Assembly: GCF_001913705.1 (NCBI RefSeq)
Contig: NZ_MKQD01000029.1
Span: 29,867 to 93,866 of the forward strand
Origin: Thalassotalea sp. PP2-459
Lineage (GTDB): Bacteria; Pseudomonadota; Gammaproteobacteria; Enterobacterales; Alteromonadaceae
Direction of reading: 5' to 3'
DNA length: 64,000 nucleotides
This document shows positions 18,017 through 29,331 of the stretch, one piece after another (the first letter of the stretch is position 1; every line of letters starts with the position of its first letter). Under the pieces are notes generated by a model, which was not told where the DNA came from, searched no databases, and saw nothing but the letters and a program-made list of their open reading frames with translations. Made by a program: the position numbers and the translations under genes.

Positions 18017-20044
18017 TTACTTTGATTGGCCTTTGTTTTTTAATAACTCGCGTAAATTTGCTACACCCGCTTTAGCAGTATGTTGCTTTTGTTCTTGCGT
18101 TTTTGTTGCCTTTTTTAATTCCCAGTTAAGATCGTCTTGTGGCAATTCATGTAAAAACCGGCTAGATTCTGTGCGTGAAACCTCGCCAAACTGTCTACGT
18201 TCTCTGGCATAAGTAAAAGTGAGCTCTCGTTGAGCGCGGGTAACGCCTACGTAAGCTAAGCGTCTTTCTTCTTCGACATTCCCTTCATCAATACTAGTTT
18301 GATGCGGCAAAAGCCCTTCTTCCATACCGATTAGGTAGACATATGGAAATTCTAGACCTTTCGAGGCGTGTAAGGTCATTAATTGTACTTGATCGGCAAA
18401 CTCTTCTTCTTCGTTACGTTCCATCATGTCGCGAAGTGTTAAACGTGTGACAATTTGAGGCAAAGTCATTGGCTCTTCATCGTCTGTTCCTTCAAGCATT
18501 TGCGTAACCCAACTGAATAATTCAGTTATGTTTTTCATGCGCATTTCTGCTGCTTTTGCGCTAGGGGAAGTATCGTATAACCAATCTTCATAGTTAATTT
18601 CGCGGATCATGCTTCTCAGCACCGCAGCGGTATCGCCTCTTTCTGCATTATCGGCAGTTTCAACCAGCCAACGTGTAAAAGCTTGCATTTTAGCTAAGCC
18701 TCGACCCGTTAAATGCTGTTCTAAGCCAAATTCAAAACTGGCAGCGAACATACTAATTTGGCGCTTATTTGCGTAACTGCCTAATTTTTCTAGTGTTGCT
18801 GGGCCGAGTTCTCGTTTTGGTACATTCACTATCCGCAAAAAGGCATTATCATCATCAGGATTTACTAATACACGTAGGTATGCCATGACGTCTTTTATTT
18901 CAGCGCGTGAGAAAAAAGAGGTTCCTCCACTAATCTTGTATGGAATACGGTTAGTCATTAATGCTTTTTCTAACAATCGTGACTGATGATTGCCACGATA
19001 AAGGATGGCGTAGTCTTTATAATGACTACGATTTAAAAAGCGATGACCGATCAAATCACCCACCACCCGTTCAATCTCATGTTCTTCATTCTTTGTCTGC
19101 AATACCCGCAACTCGACACCGTAATCAAGTTCACTAAATAATGATTTATCGTAAACATGCGGGTTATTAGCAATAAGAATATTCGCGCACTTTAAAATAC
19201 GACCACTTGAGCGGTAATTTTGTTCGAGTTTAATCAATTTTAACGTAGGATAATCTTGCCCTAGTAATACTAAGTTCTGTGGTTTAGCACCTCGCCAAGA
19301 ATAAATAGATTGGTCATCGTCGCCTACCACTGTTAAACGGCCGCGTTCTCCAGTAATTAATTTTACCAGTTCGTATTGGCTGGTATTGGTATCTTGATAT
19401 TCATCGACCAGCATATAGCGAATTTTATTGCGCCATCGTTCTCTCACTTCAGGATAATTTTTTAGCAGTAGCGTTGGGATCAAAATTAAATCATCGAAAT
19501 CTAACGCATTATACGCTTTCATATGCTGATGGTATTGTTGATAAAACTCTGCATATTGCAACGTATCTGCATCGCTTGATTGCTTAATGGCTGCATCAGG
19601 AAGGAGTAAATCATTCTTCCAATTAGAAATCATGCTTTGTAATTTATTGAGTAAGTCTTTATCGCCACCGAACTGTTCATCGGTTAACTCTTTAAGTAAA
19701 GCGAGTGTGTCTTGATCATCAAATAAGGTAAAGCCGGGTTTGTAACCTAAGGTTTTTATTTCTCTTTTAACAATATCAAGACCTAACGAGTGAAAGGTTG
19801 AAACCGTTAATCCACGGGTTAAATCACGGCCAAGCATTTTTATCACACGTTCTTTCATTTCACGTGCCGCTTTATTGGTAAAGGTTACCGCAGCAATATT
19901 ACGGGCTTTGTAATCACATTTATTAATTAGATACGCAATTTTTTGACAGATCACCCCAGTTTTTCCACTGCCGGCACCTGCTAAAACTAGGCAGGGTCCG
20001 CTGACATAATTAACCGCTTCTTGTTGTCCGGGGTTGAGTTTCAT
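18017..20044 (-). CDS. rep: ATP-dependent DNA helicase Rep
   Basis: A 675-residue superfamily 1A 3'-5' helicase that clears proteins ahead of replication forks. Walker A is AGAGSGKT (Lys28), motif II is VDEYQDTN, motif III is [18 protein letters not shown], and motif VI is [11 protein letters not shown]. It opens with [25 protein letters not shown], as E. coli Rep does, and lacks the extended tudor tail of the UvrD at 1655. The C-terminus is Lys/Gln-rich, where Rep contacts DnaB in E. coli. Length is 2 residues longer than E. coli Rep (673). It is divergent from ubiK. Confidence 0.94.
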   Translation of the reverse strand: MKLNPGQQEAVNYVSGPCLVLAGAGSGKTGVICQKIAYLINKCDYKARNIAAVTFTNKAAREMKERVIKMLGRDLTRGLTVSTFHSLGLDIVKREIKTLGYKPGFTLFDDQDTLALLKELTDEQFGGDKDLLNKLQSMISNWKNDLLLPDAAIKQSSDADTLQYAEFYQQYHQHMKAYNALDFDDLILIPTLLLKNYPEVRERWRNKIRYMLVDEYQDTNTSQYELVKLITGERGRLTVVGDDDQSIYSWRGAKPQNLVLLGQDYPTLKLIKLEQNYRSSGRILKCANILIANNPHVYDKSLFSELDYGVELRVLQTKNEEHEIERVVGDLIGHRFLNRSHYKDYAILYRGNHQSRLLEKALMTNRIPYKISGGTSFFSRAEIKDVMAYLRVLVNPDDDNAFLRIVNVPKRELGPATLEKLGSYANKRQISMFAASFEFGLEQHLTGRGLAKMQAFTRWLVETADNAERGDTAAVLRSMIREINYEDWLYDTSPSAKAAEMRMKNITELFSWVTQMLEGTDDEEPMTLPQIVTRLTLRDMMERNEEEEFADQVQLMTLHASKGLEFPYVYLIGMEEGLLPHQTSIDEGNVEEERRLAYVGVTRAQRELTFTYARERRQFGEVSRTESSRFLHELPQDDLNWELKKATKTQEQKQHTAKAGVANLRELLKNKGQSK

Positions 20045-20152
20045 GAGTTAACGCAATTGACGATAAAGGGCGGTGATTTTACCTTGTTTTTTACGTTGGC
20101 AAAATAGCTAAATCGATTACAATAGTAATATATATTGTGATGAGGCTTAGCC

Positions 20153-20407
20153 ATGATTAACGCGAAAAAAATTGAAGATATAGCTAAACAAGTAACAGAG
20201 GCTATTCCGCCTGGCTTGAAAAATTTAGCGACTGATTTTGAAGATAAAACCAAAACGGTGCTACAACGAAAATTATCAGAACTTGATGTAGTGACTCGGG
20301 AAGAGTTTGATATACAAACTCAAGTATTGATCAAAACGCGAGAGAAATTAGCAATACTTGAACAAAAAGTAAATGAGCTCGAAGCTAAAGTTAATGACGT
20401 AACATAA
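20153..20407 (+). CDS. ubiK: ubiquinone biosynthesis accessory factor UbiK
   Basis: An 84-residue membrane-fusogenic BMFP-family protein. It has an amphipathic N-terminal helix (INAKKIEDIAKQVTEAIPPGL) and a C-terminal trimeric coiled coil (about 45-82, REEFDIQTQVLIKTREKLAILEQKV). In E. coli UbiK (formerly YqiC) binds UbiJ and assists ubiquinone synthesis under aerobic conditions. Length and both helices match the family. It stands alone between rep and an unknown secreted protein. Confidence 0.9.
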   Translation: MINAKKIEDIAKQVTEAIPPGLKNLATDFEDKTKTVLQRKLSELDVVTREEFDIQTQVLIKTREKLAILEQKVNELEAKVNDVT

Positions 20408-20491
20408 GGCTTGGACTCCCGTTAATCAAGCAAGACATTTTGTTTTTTGGTCAACATTTTTATTATTTTTACTCATTGAAAGGGATGACGT

Positions 20492-21130
20492 ATGTTTAAC
20501 ATTCTAAAAAAAATACCAGTATTTATTACGATAGCTTTAGGTGTATTGTTATCACATCAAGTAGTCGCACAAGACACGTTTGTAAAAGATAAAATTGAAA
20601 GCTTTTCAATAATGGGCATATCCCTGACGACCAAGCCTGCAGAACTAGACCGTTTGTTAGATCAGCACCCTTTGCAATTTAAATGTAGCGTTGAACAAAG
20701 TGGTATTAGCGTCAATCGACAGAATTATCCTGTAGAGTATCGAAAGTGCAAAGCAAGTGGCGTTAAAATTGAACTCACTATCACGCATACTGACGAACAA
20801 ATTTCACAGATTCATTTCAGAGGTCAAAGCAAAAAAAATTATCATGCAGAGCTGCTGAGTGACATCAAAATACTTAGTCAAGATTTGATTAAAGCAGGTA
20901 AAGTGCTACAAAAGAGTCATCCTAAGAGCTCAGATAAAGAGGGCTTCTTTTATCGAAGCGATGAAATGGCTCCTGGGATGAGCGATACAAATTTGGCTTT
21001 AATAACGTCGGCAACATGTACTCACCAAGTGCCTCCTACAGTCGTTGGTCTTTCAGCACGAATTATGGAAATGCCAGGTTTAAATGACGTTGCGGTTACG
21101 GTGAGTAACGGTAACGCCCATCTCTGTTAA
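20492..21130 (+). CDS. hypothetical secreted protein
   Basis: A 212-residue protein with an N-terminal signal peptide (1-26, ending VVAQ). The mature part has a conserved-looking opening (SFSIMGISLTTKPAELDRLLDQHP) and four cysteines in positions that could form disulfides (FKCSVEQ, YRKCKASG, ATCTHQ and the terminal Cys). No family is recognised. GAAAGGGATG upstream gives a fair ribosome site. A hairpin terminator follows. The periplasmic or secreted location is inferred from the signal peptide only. Confidence 0.7.
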   Translation: MFNILKKIPVFITIALGVLLSHQVVAQDTFVKDKIESFSIMGISLTTKPAELDRLLDQHPLQFKCSVEQSGISVNRQNYPVEYRKCKASGVKIELTITHTDEQISQIHFRGQSKKNYHAELLSDIKILSQDLIKAGKVLQKSHPKSSDKEGFFYRSDEMAPGMSDTNLALITSATCTHQVPPTVVGLSARIMEMPGLNDVAVTVSNGNAHLC

Positions 21131-21143
21131 TTGTACTTGAGTG

Positions 21144-21175
21144 AAAAGCCTATTGAGTCACCAATAGGCTTGGAG
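21144..21175. terminator. bidirectional terminator
   Basis: A perfect 10-bp stem AAGCCTATTG / CAATAGGCTT with a 6-base loop. Read on the minus strand it is followed by a T run, fitting the end of the prohibitin-like gene; on the plus strand it ends the secreted-protein gene. Confidence 0.75.
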
Positions 21176-21192
21176 GCTTCATGAATTTATGT

Positions 21193-22125
21193 CTACTTTT
21201 CTTTCATGTTCCAAAGTATGCCTTGGTCGCTACCCATAACCGTTGTTGGTAGTTTTCCATCCCACTGTTGGGCTTTAACATATTCAACAAGCACTTTACT
21301 GGTTTTTATCGCTTCAGCTTTTTTCTTTATTGCTTCCGCTTCCGCTAAACCTTTTAATTTAATCGCTTCTGCTTCAGCTTTTGCTTCAGTTGTGATGGCA
21401 TATGCTGAACCGTCAGCTCGTGCTTTTTCTGCATCTCGTTTGGCTTCTGCAGTATTTACTTCACGTTGTGCTTCAAGCTTTTGACGCTCTAAACGATGTT
21501 CTTCTGCTGCAGCGAGGTTTTTCTCTGTTTGTTTCGTTTCAATACTCTGTAAATATTTAGGTGGTAGCACCAGGTTTTCAATTTGAACACTATCTAGTTT
21601 TACCGGGAATTCAGTCATTTCTGATAATAGTGTTTCTTCAATTTTTTGAATCACTTGGCCACGATTTTGAACAATCTGCTCTGCTTTAAATCTTGCTAAC
21701 GCGTCTTTTGTTGCTGAACGTAATCTTGGGTCAAGAATACGGTTTTCAAATTGATCTAAACCGCCGTAATTTTTATAAAGCTCGAATGCTTCCGAGCGTA
21801 TTACTGTCCAGTTCACTGAAACTTCAGCAGTCACTGGCATTTGTTCGTAGGTAGAAGCTTTTAAAGATTCTGCATTTTTTCGAGTACGTATTTCTAACTC
21901 TTCTATAGTATCTGCCAGTGGTACTTTAGTGTGCAGCCCTGGATTAACCTGTGTGGTTGCTTCCCCAAAGCGTTTTACTATCCCTACATGGCCTTCATCT
22001 ATGGTATAAAATGTCATCCATGCACTAATGATAACCACTACAGCAATAATGACTTTAATCAAGTGTTTAGTCACTTGAGGAGAGTCGATATCTGGTGTTT
22101 TCGATGCTAGGTTATTTTTCAACAT
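21193..22125 (-). CDS. prohibitin/SPFH-family membrane protein
   Basis: A 310-residue protein with an N-terminal transmembrane helix (about 25-45, LIKVIIAVVVIISAWMTFY), an SPFH/band 7 domain (about 45-215; DEGHVGIVKRFGEATTQVNPGLHTKVPL) and a long Ala/Glu/Lys-rich coiled coil (about 200-285) ending with GILWNMKEK. It resembles prohibitin-type proteins that form membrane-bound oligomers, and in other bacteria may scaffold proteases. The start at 22125 is chosen because TAGGAG lies 7 bases upstream; the frame also runs to an ATG at 22158. A TTGACA box occurs upstream on the same strand near 22180. No operon partner is adjacent. Confidence 0.85.
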   Translation of the reverse strand: MLKNNLASKTPDIDSPQVTKHLIKVIIAVVVIISAWMTFYTIDEGHVGIVKRFGEATTQVNPGLHTKVPLADTIEELEIRTRKNAESLKASTYEQMPVTAEVSVNWTVIRSEAFELYKNYGGLDQFENRILDPRLRSATKDALARFKAEQIVQNRGQVIQKIEETLLSEMTEFPVKLDSVQIENLVLPPKYLQSIETKQTEKNLAAAEEHRLERQKLEAQREVNTAEAKRDAEKARADGSAYAITTEAKAEAEAIKLKGLAEAEAIKKKAEAIKTSKVLVEYVKAQQWDGKLPTTVMGSDQGILWNMKEK

Positions 22126-22235
22126 ATAAGCTCCTACTAAAGTATGTTTACTTGACATAATATGTCATCGGAGCTGTATGCTGTCAAGTTGTTAATGACT
22201 TAGTGGTGATATTAACTTCGCACTATGTTGATGTT

Positions 22236-23804
22236 TTAACTCAAAAAATTTTGATAAGCAGGGTTGCTTGTTTCTTCTTGCCACGCATAATTTAATGCTT
22301 TTACATGATTGAAAAAATCAAGCTGATCATCGTTCGTTACTTCAAAACCAGCTAACACCTGTCCGAATGCTGCACCGTGGTTTCGATAATGAAATAAACT
22401 AATATTCCAACGTTCGCCTAAAGTGTTTAGAAAGTTTTCTAATGCGCCTGGATATTCCGGAAATTGGAACCTGAATATACGCTCTTGCGTTGTTGATATA
22501 TTATGGCCACCTATCATGTAACGCACGTGTAGCTTTGCAAGTTCATTGTTGGTAAAGTCATTCACCAAATAACCCTGTTGTTGCAATAAAGTGATTAACG
22601 CTTCTCTTTCTTGCTGACCAGATAGTTTGATACCAACAAAAATATGGGCTTGTTCATCGGCGCTATTTGATTGTGCCTGACGATAGTTAAACTCAGTGAT
22701 CACACGCCCTTCAAGCGTCTGACAAAAGCGTCTGAAGCTGCCTTTTTTCTCTGGAATTGTGACCGATAGTACGGCCTCTTTTTGCTCGCCTAATTCACAG
22801 CGCTCAGAAACATAGCGAAGTGTGTGAAAATTCATATTGGCGCCAGATAATATGGCGACAAGAGTTTCATTGCCTGCGCTCGTTTGGCAATATTTTTGTA
22901 ACCCTGCTAACGATAATGCACCTGCGGGCTCTGCTATAACACGAGTATGTTCAAAAATGTCTTTTATTGATGCGCATATTTCATCTGTTGATACGGTGAT
23001 CACCTGATCACAATATTTTTTGATTAAATCGAATGTGTTTTCGCCGATACGTTTTACCGCAACGCCATCGGCAAAAAGCCCCACTTGGTTAAGATCAGTA
23101 GGGCTACCATGTTCCATTGCAGCTTTAAGGCATGCAGAATCTTCCGCTTCAACACCAATGACTTTGATATTCGGCTGTAATTGTTTTAAATAAACAGCCA
23201 TGCCGGCTAATAATCCACCACCGCCAACAGGCACGAAAATAACATCACAAGAAGATTGTTGCTGCAATATTTCTTTTGCAACAGTACCTTGCCCAGCAAT
23301 AACATCAATATCGTCAAACGGGTGTATAATGGTTTTGCTTTCATCTTTCGCAAATTGTAAACACGCGGTAGCTGCTTCATTAAAACTTTTACCCACTAGG
23401 CGTACATCAGCACCAAAGCGGCGAACATTATCTACCTTAATATCAGGGGTTGTGATCGGCATAACAATTGTCGCGTTAATGCCTAACTTATTCGCGGCTA
23501 AGGCTAATCCTTGTGCATGATTACCTGCTGAGGCAGCAATAACACCATGAATACATTGTGTTTCAGATAAATTCGCGAGCTTGTTATACGCACCACGTAA
23601 TTTAAACGAATGAACAGGCTGCTGGTCTTCTCGTTTAAGAAAGATTTGATTGCCTAACCGTGTTGAAAGTTTATTTAGTGGTGTTAATTCGGTTTCAACA
23701 GCAACGTCATAAATAGGCGCAAGTAAAATACGTCTCAGGTAATCTAACGCTTGTTCTTGATCTTCATTAAGTTGACTTAACGCTTGTTGCTCTTCATCCG
23801 TCAC
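22236..23804 (-). CDS. ilvA: threonine ammonia-lyase, biosynthetic
   Basis: A 522-residue PLP enzyme that makes 2-oxobutyrate from threonine, the first committed step to isoleucine. The PLP lysine lies in [11 protein letters not shown] (about 70), the phosphate loop is GGGGLLAG, and two C-terminal ACT-like regulatory domains (about 335-515) for isoleucine/valine control are present, marking the biosynthetic rather than the catabolic form. The start overlaps the end of ilvD by 11 bases, so it is the last gene of the ilvGMEDA operon. Length is close to E. coli IlvA (514). Confidence 0.95.
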   Translation of the reverse strand: MTDEEQQALSQLNEDQEQALDYLRRILLAPIYDVAVETELTPLNKLSTRLGNQIFLKREDQQPVHSFKLRGAYNKLANLSETQCIHGVIAASAGNHAQGLALAANKLGINATIVMPITTPDIKVDNVRRFGADVRLVGKSFNEAATACLQFAKDESKTIIHPFDDIDVIAGQGTVAKEILQQQSSCDVIFVPVGGGGLLAGMAVYLKQLQPNIKVIGVEAEDSACLKAAMEHGSPTDLNQVGLFADGVAVKRIGENTFDLIKKYCDQVITVSTDEICASIKDIFEHTRVIAEPAGALSLAGLQKYCQTSAGNETLVAILSGANMNFHTLRYVSERCELGEQKEAVLSVTIPEKKGSFRRFCQTLEGRVITEFNYRQAQSNSADEQAHIFVGIKLSGQQEREALITLLQQQGYLVNDFTNNELAKLHVRYMIGGHNISTTQERIFRFQFPEYPGALENFLNTLGERWNISLFHYRNHGAAFGQVLAGFEVTNDDQLDFFNHVKALNYAWQEETSNPAYQNFLS

Positions 23805-25662
23805 TGCTTTGTACTCCGTCTAGCAATTCTCGATTACGTACTGCACCTTTATCAGCACTGGTTGCTAACATCGCATAGTTTTTTAGCGCATAACTGATTG
23901 GACGAACACGATCTTCTGGCTTCCATGCATTGTTTCCTTTAGCATTCATAGCATCACGTCGTTGTGTGAGCTCTTCCTCACTAACGTTTAATTGAATACT
24001 TCTGCTAGGAATATCAATATGAATAATGTCACCTTGCTCAACTAAGGCAATCGTGCCGCCACTTGCCGCTTCAGGTGAAACATGACCGATAGAAAGCCCT
24101 GAAGTACCACCAGAAAAGCGGCCGTCGGTTAATAGTGCGCATGCCTTACCTAAGCCCATTGATTTCAAGTATGTAGTAGGATAAAGCATTTCTTGCATAC
24201 CAGGGCCTCCCTTCGGGCCTTCATAGCGAATAACTACAACTTCACCGGCAACGACACTCCCGTTTAAAATACCTTCAACAGCTGCATCTTGGCTTTCAAA
24301 AATATGTGCAGGTCCGGTAAACGTTAAGTTATCCTCAGATACGCCTGCGGTTTTAACTACACAGCCATCAGCGGCTATGTTACCTGATAAGACGGCTAGG
24401 CCACCTTCTGTAGAGAACGCATTGTCAATGCTTCGGATACAGCCATTTTCTCGATCGTCATCTAAAGTGTCCCATCGGCAATCTTGACTAAAAGCTTTGG
24501 TGGTACGAATACCTGCAGGGCCAGCACGATAGAATTTTTTAACTTCTTCGTCTTCAGTCACTTTGATATCGTATTTAGCGATAACGTCTGCCAATGTGGT
24601 ACCTAATACATTAGGTACATCAGTATTCAATAAACCAGCACGGGCTAACTCGCCTAAAATAGCGATAACGCCGCCAGCACGATGTACATCTTCCATATGG
24701 TATTTAGGCGTGGAAGGTGCAACTTTACATAGTTGTGGCACTACTCGTGATAACTTGTCCATATCTTCCATGGTATAGTCAACTTCTGCTTCTTGCGCCG
24801 TGGCTAATAAGTGCAATATGGTATTCGTTGAGCCACCCATCGCAATGTCTAAACACATCGCATTATGCAATGCTTCTTTACTGGCGATATTGCGTGGTAA
24901 CGCTGACTCATCATTGTCTTGGTAATATCGCTTAGTTAAGTTAACAATTTCTTTACCAGCATCTAAGAATAACTGTTTTCGATCTGCATGTGTTGCTAAC
25001 ATCGAACCATTACCCGGCAACGCTAACCCCAAAGCTTCTGCTAAACAGTTCATTGAATTTGCGGTAAACATGCCTGAACAAGAGCCACATGTTGGACAAG
25101 CAGAACGTTCTACTTGATCACTTTGTTCATTCGAAACGGTTGGATCAGCGCCTTGGATCATGGCATCTACTAAATCAAGCTTGATAATTTGGTCAGAAAG
25201 CTTGGTTTTTCCTGCTTCCATTGGTCCGCCAGAAACGAAAATTACTGGAATATTTAAACGCATTGCTGCCATTAACATGCCCGGAGTAATTTTGTCGCAG
25301 TTTGAGATACAGACCATGGCATCAGCACAATGTGCATTGACCATATATTCAACAGAGTCAGCAATAAGATCACGAGAAGGCAAGCTATATAACATACCAC
25401 TGTGCCCCATCGCGATACCATCGTCGACGGCTATGGTATTGAATTCTTTGGCAACACCACCTGCTTCTTCAATGGCGCCAGCGACTAATTGTCCCATGTC
25501 TTTTAAATGGACATGGCCTGGCACAAACTGAGTGAATGAATTAACCACGGCAACAATAGGTTTACCAAAATCATTATCTGTCATTCCTGTTGCACGCCAT
25601 AATGCGCGAGCGCCCGCCATATTGCGGCCTTGAGTTGAAGTGGCTGATCTTAATTTAGGCAT
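23794..25662 (-). CDS. ilvD: dihydroxy-acid dehydratase
   Basis: A 622-residue iron-sulfur dehydratase, the third step of isoleucine and valine synthesis. The cluster cysteines appear in [10 protein letters not shown] (about 122) and [24 protein letters not shown] (about 195), and the C-terminal block [20 protein letters not shown] is intact. Length is near the E. coli 616. Its end overlaps the ilvA start, and ilvE lies 109 bases upstream on the same strand, so it is an internal gene of the operon. Confidence 0.95.
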   Translation of the reverse strand: MPKLRSATSTQGRNMAGARALWRATGMTDNDFGKPIVAVVNSFTQFVPGHVHLKDMGQLVAGAIEEAGGVAKEFNTIAVDDGIAMGHSGMLYSLPSRDLIADSVEYMVNAHCADAMVCISNCDKITPGMLMAAMRLNIPVIFVSGGPMEAGKTKLSDQIIKLDLVDAMIQGADPTVSNEQSDQVERSACPTCGSCSGMFTANSMNCLAEALGLALPGNGSMLATHADRKQLFLDAGKEIVNLTKRYYQDNDESALPRNIASKEALHNAMCLDIAMGGSTNTILHLLATAQEAEVDYTMEDMDKLSRVVPQLCKVAPSTPKYHMEDVHRAGGVIAILGELARAGLLNTDVPNVLGTTLADVIAKYDIKVTEDEEVKKFYRAGPAGIRTTKAFSQDCRWDTLDDDRENGCIRSIDNAFSTEGGLAVLSGNIAADGCVVKTAGVSEDNLTFTGPAHIFESQDAAVEGILNGSVVAGEVVVIRYEGPKGGPGMQEMLYPTTYLKSMGLGKACALLTDGRFSGGTSGLSIGHVSPEAASGGTIALVEQGDIIHIDIPSRSIQLNVSEEELTQRRDAMNAKGNNAWKPEDRVRPISYALKNYAMLATSADKGAVRNRELLDGVQSSDG

Positions 25663-25771
25663 AATGTAATTCCATGAAGATAATAAATTTACTTGTGAAA
25701 ACGAACTAAATCGCGAGTTTTAACAAGCAAACTTAGGGGGAATATTTACCCCCTAGATTGCTATCAAATTG

Positions 25772-26698
25772 TTATTTTACTGGCGCTAACCAAGCATCAT
25801 CAATTGGTGTTGTGCCATCAAAAATACCGAAAAATGCCGCTTGAATAGCTTGGGTTATCGGGCCTCTTGTGCCGCTGCCAACAGGTAAACCGTCAACAGA
25901 TTTAACCGGTACAACCTCTGTTGCAGTACCTGTCATGAAAAACTCATCAGCTAAATAAAGTGACTCTCGTGAAACAGGTTCTTCGCGCACTTCATAGCCT
26001 AATTTACGAGCAAGTTGAATAACGGTATCTCGCGTTAAGCCAGGTAAAATAGATGCGGTACTAAATGGAGTGTAAATAACGCCATTACGCACTAAAAATA
26101 AGTTTTGTCCTGCACCTTCGCTCACCATGTTGTTTACATCAAGGGCAATTCCTTCTGTATAACCGTGACGGCCTGCTTCCATTGAAATAAGCTGAGAAGA
26201 CAGGTAGTTACCACCAGCTTTTGCAGCAGTTGGCATAGTATTTGGTGCTAAGCGATTCCAGCTTGATACCCCAACTTCAACACCATCTTCAATGGCATCT
26301 GCGCCTAAATAGGCTTCCCATGCAAATGCTGCAACCATCAAATCTGCTTTTGCATCAACAGGTGGACGTAAGCCCATACCAACATCACCTAAGAACGCCA
26401 ATGGGCGTAAATATGCAGAATCTAAGTTATTTTTAGCAACGGCATCTTTACACGCCTGCATAACTTCTTCACGAGTAAAAGGAATATTCATGCGATACAC
26501 TTTTGCAGAATCAAAAAGTCTATCGATATGTTCTTCTAATCGAAATATACATGTGCCTTTGTGTGTTTGATAGGCACGAATACCTTCAAATACAGATGAA
26601 CCGTAATGTAAAGCGTGACTCATCACATGTACGGTTGCGTCTTTCCATGGGATAAGACCACCATTAAACCAGATGAGTTCTGCACTAACTTTTGCCAT
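25772..26698 (-). CDS. ilvE: branched-chain amino acid aminotransferase
   Basis: A 308-residue class IV PLP aminotransferase catalysing the last step of Ile, Val and Leu synthesis. The PLP lysine is in TAAKAGGNYLSSQL (about 160), and the family motif VSEGAGQNLFLVRNG (about 192-206) and EVVPVKSVDG are present. The N-terminal substrate-side motif HYGSSVFEGIRAY is typical. It follows ilvM by about 44 bases. Length matches E. coli IlvE (309). Confidence 0.95.
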   Translation of the reverse strand: MAKVSAELIWFNGGLIPWKDATVHVMSHALHYGSSVFEGIRAYQTHKGTCIFRLEEHIDRLFDSAKVYRMNIPFTREEVMQACKDAVAKNNLDSAYLRPLAFLGDVGMGLRPPVDAKADLMVAAFAWEAYLGADAIEDGVEVGVSSWNRLAPNTMPTAAKAGGNYLSSQLISMEAGRHGYTEGIALDVNNMVSEGAGQNLFLVRNGVIYTPFSTASILPGLTRDTVIQLARKLGYEVREEPVSRESLYLADEFFMTGTATEVVPVKSVDGLPVGSGTRGPITQAIQAAFFGIFDGTTPIDDAWLAPVK

Positions 26699-26742
26699 TT
26701 TCTTTTCCTAATTTTGATCATGTTCAGCGAATATACCGCTGA

Positions 26743-27030
26743 TTATTTGTATTGGGTGCTTAGTAAGTAATCTTGCACGCTGCTTTGGCGCGAGCTTCTA
26801 TTGTCTACTTTGACACCCTTGATGTCGATCAGTTTATTGATTTGGTCGACCAATAATTCAATAGGACGTTCACTACTAACTTGTAGTTCTATGGTGCCGA
26901 TTTGTGTGCCAGTATTGACAACCGCGCTCATGCCATTAATTAAAAAGCCGCGATAACGCGTCACTTGTAAAATGCGTTCTAATACCACTTGTTTATCGTC
27001 AACTGTGATGAGTAATTGATAATGGTTCAT
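26743..27030 (-). CDS. ilvM: acetolactate synthase II small subunit
   Basis: A 95-residue ACT-domain regulatory subunit. The single ACT fold is visible (MNHYQLLITVDDKQVVLERILQVTRYRGFLINGM), and the downstream tail is short, as in IlvM rather than the larger IlvN/IlvH. It starts 1 base after the ilvG stop and presumably binds IlvG to activate acetohydroxyacid formation. IlvM-type enzymes are usually insensitive to valine feedback, a family-based expectation. Confidence 0.9.
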   Translation of the reverse strand: MNHYQLLITVDDKQVVLERILQVTRYRGFLINGMSAVVNTGTQIGTIELQVSSERPIELLVDQINKLIDIKGVKVDNRSSRQSSVQDYLLSTQYK

Positions 27031-27031
27031 C

Positions 27032-28696
27032 TTAGCTGCTCTCCATCATTTTATCGTTTGCTGTTTCTGGCGGTACAAGCGGCCAAACATTTTCTTGCGC
27101 ATCTATTTTCACTTGTAGAAGGTATGGGCCATCATGGTCTAACATTTCATCAACGGCTTCACTAACTTGATCTTTTTCGGTGATCATTTTTGATTGGATA
27201 TCAAAAGCGTTTGCTAGCATTAAGAAATCTGGATTATCAGATAGATCGGTTTCGCTCAGTCGACCATCAAAAAATAGGTCTTGCCATTGTCTTACCATGC
27301 CTAGCTTAGCGTTATCAATCAGAACGATTTTTACCGGTAGCTGAAAACGTTTTATCGTCGATAGTTCTTGTACATTCATCATGAATGAACCGTCACCTGT
27401 AACTGCGATAATCGTATCGTGTGGTCTACTCACCTGCGCACCGATTGCTGCTGGCAAACCAAAGCCCATGGTTCCCATGCCACCACTGGTTAAGAAGTTA
27501 CAAGGTTCATTAAACGACATGTGCTGCGCAGCCCACATTTGGTGTTGACCAACATCGGTGGTTACACAGGCATTTTCAGACATTTTCTCACTGATTTCAT
27601 TCAATACTGCTGGCGCATAAATACCTTTGCCGGGGTGATCATATTGCCAGGCAAAATCTTTCTTCATCGTTACGATTTTATCTTGCCAATCAGTAATATT
27701 CAAAGGCATAGAAAGCAAAGGTACGTTGACTTTTAAATCGCCAAGGATAGCGGCATCAGCGGCTCTTCGTTTATTAATTTCAGCTGTATCAATGTCAAAA
27801 TGAATAACTTTCGCGTTAGGAGCAAATTCATTTAATTTTCCAGTGACTCGATCATCAAAACGCGCACCAACGGCCACTAATAAATCACATTCTTGTACAG
27901 CTAAATTTGCTGCTTTAGTGCCATGCATACCTAACATACCTAAGTAATATGGGTTGTCGTCATTAATGGCACCTAGCCCTTTAAGAGTCGACACGCAAGG
28001 TAATCCTGTTTCGTTTGCAAATTGACGAACTTCATCTAACGCGTTTGCCATACCTACACCGCCGCCAACATAAAGGATAGGTTTTTTAGCTTGCGATAAC
28101 ACCTCAAGTGCTTTGGAAACGTCAGCAGGGGGAAGCTTCACCTTATTGGTGATTTTATCGTAATGAATGCCTAATTTTTCCACTGCAGCTAGTTGAACAT
28201 CTTTTGGAATATCAACTAATACCGGCCCCTGACGTCCCTCAAGTGCAATGGTGAATGCTTTATGAAGAACTTTTTCTAGTTCATCAACACTACGTACTTG
28301 AAATGAGTGTTTAGTACATGCCAAAGATAGGCCAAATACATCAATTTCTTGGAAAGCGTCAGAACCCATTGCTGCGGTAGCAACTTGTCCAGTGATAGCA
28401 ACAATAGGAATGGAATCAGCTAACGCATCAGCAAGCCCGGTGATTAAGTTGGTTGCACCAGGACCTGATGTTGCTAAGCATACACCTATTTTACCGGTGG
28501 CTCTAGCATAGCCAATAGCTGAAAAGGCTGCACCTTGTTCGTGTCGCACGAGAAAATGTTGAACATCACTATCATACAAAGCATCGTATATTGGCATAAT
28601 AGCACCGCCTGGATATCCAAATACGTGTTGTACGCCATGTTGTTGCAGCACATCAAATAATAAAGATCCACCGGTGTGTTGATTGTCAGTTGCCAT
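27032..28696 (-). CDS. ilvG: acetolactate synthase II large subunit
   Basis: A 554-residue thiamine-diphosphate enzyme forming acetolactate and acetohydroxybutyrate. The catalytic glutamate lies in [18 protein letters not shown] (about 50), and the ThDP/Mg motif is [17 protein letters not shown] ... LIDN. The frame is complete; there is no equivalent of the frameshift that silences ilvG in E. coli K-12. It is the first structural gene of the operon, after an attenuator leader (28791-28927). The ribosome site before its ATG is weak. Confidence 0.94.
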   Translation of the reverse strand: MATDNQHTGGSLLFDVLQQHGVQHVFGYPGGAIMPIYDALYDSDVQHFLVRHEQGAAFSAIGYARATGKIGVCLATSGPGATNLITGLADALADSIPIVAITGQVATAAMGSDAFQEIDVFGLSLACTKHSFQVRSVDELEKVLHKAFTIALEGRQGPVLVDIPKDVQLAAVEKLGIHYDKITNKVKLPPADVSKALEVLSQAKKPILYVGGGVGMANALDEVRQFANETGLPCVSTLKGLGAINDDNPYYLGMLGMHGTKAANLAVQECDLLVAVGARFDDRVTGKLNEFAPNAKVIHFDIDTAEINKRRAADAAILGDLKVNVPLLSMPLNITDWQDKIVTMKKDFAWQYDHPGKGIYAPAVLNEISEKMSENACVTTDVGQHQMWAAQHMSFNEPCNFLTSGGMGTMGFGLPAAIGAQVSRPHDTIIAVTGDGSFMMNVQELSTIKRFQLPVKIVLIDNAKLGMVRQWQDLFFDGRLSETDLSDNPDFLMLANAFDIQSKMITEKDQVSEAVDEMLDHDGPYLLQVKIDAQENVWPLVPPETANDKMMESS

Positions 28697-28790
28697 GATT
28701 GTTTTATACTTTTGAGAGTGGTTAACCCTACTAAGTAGACTCCTTTTGTCTTGTTACCTTAACGTTCACGTTAATTGGCTGCCCTATACG

Positions 28791-28824
28791 AAAAACCCCC
28801 CGGTCCATTAGGAGCGGGGGGTTT
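28791..28824 (-). terminator. attenuator terminator of the ilv operon
   Basis: On the minus strand an uninterrupted six-pair CCCCCC/GGGGGG stem (28816-28821 with 28796-28801), extended by A/T pairs and closed by a 14-base loop, is followed by TTTTT. It lies 23 bases past the leader-peptide stop and about 95 bases before ilvG, the position expected for a transcription attenuator. Confidence 0.9.
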
Positions 28825-28846
28825 GTAGTTAATTTCTGAGTTTACT

Positions 28847-28927
28847 TTAGCTCAACAAACGGCCCCGCGATGATTTAATAATCACCACGACGAGAATGTT
28901 AATAATGACTGAGCTATAGTTTTGCAT
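28847..28927 (-). CDS. ilvL: ilv operon leader peptide
   Basis: A 26-codon reading frame (ATG at 28927, TAA at 28847) encoding a peptide with the run VIINILVVVII: five Ile, four Val and one Leu codons among eleven. This is the codon bias expected of an attenuation leader that senses charged tRNA-Ile, tRNA-Val and tRNA-Leu. It sits directly before the terminator stem and ilvG. The sequence differs from E. coli IlvL but has the same logic. The ribosome site (AGAG about 12 bases upstream) is weak. It is too short to be found by routine gene calling. Confidence 0.85.
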   Translation of the reverse strand: MQNYSSVIINILVVVIIKSSRGRLLS

Positions 28928-28987
28928 GTTTATTCGATTACTCTGAAAAAATATTAAATTTTGCGCTTAATTCGCTGTCTTTTTAAA

Positions 28988-29017
28988 TTAGTATCATAGC
29001 TCTAATTCAATGTGCAA
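28988..29017 (-). promoter_or_regulatory. probable ilvL-ilvGMEDA promoter
   Basis: On the minus strand TTGCAC (29012-29017) and TACTAA (28988-28993), with TG one base before the latter (extended -10), are 18 bases apart. Transcription would start near 28981, about 54 bases before the leader-peptide ATG. The divergent comM gene begins about 310 bases away. Confidence 0.45.
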
Positions 29018-29331
29018 GTTTTTTTCTTAGAGTTTTTCATAGCAAATATTTACCTTTGGTTATAACTAACCTGATCTCGAGATAACAACTTACTTTCTAG
29101 CAGTTGTTTTTCCTTATTACTGCGTTACATTTATTTGCAATAGACAGGTCATTGACGCACAAATTTGCCTTGTACTAAGAAAAAACTCCGTGCTAGAACA
29201 GTGTGACAAATAAAAACTTACCGTCTCAGTTGATTAGCTAGAGCTCAGGTTAACCAGCTGCGATTAGCGTTATTAAAAAAGCGGGTCTACACTTGCTTGC
29301 AAGGAAGAAAAGCAGTGTAAATGGATTTATT

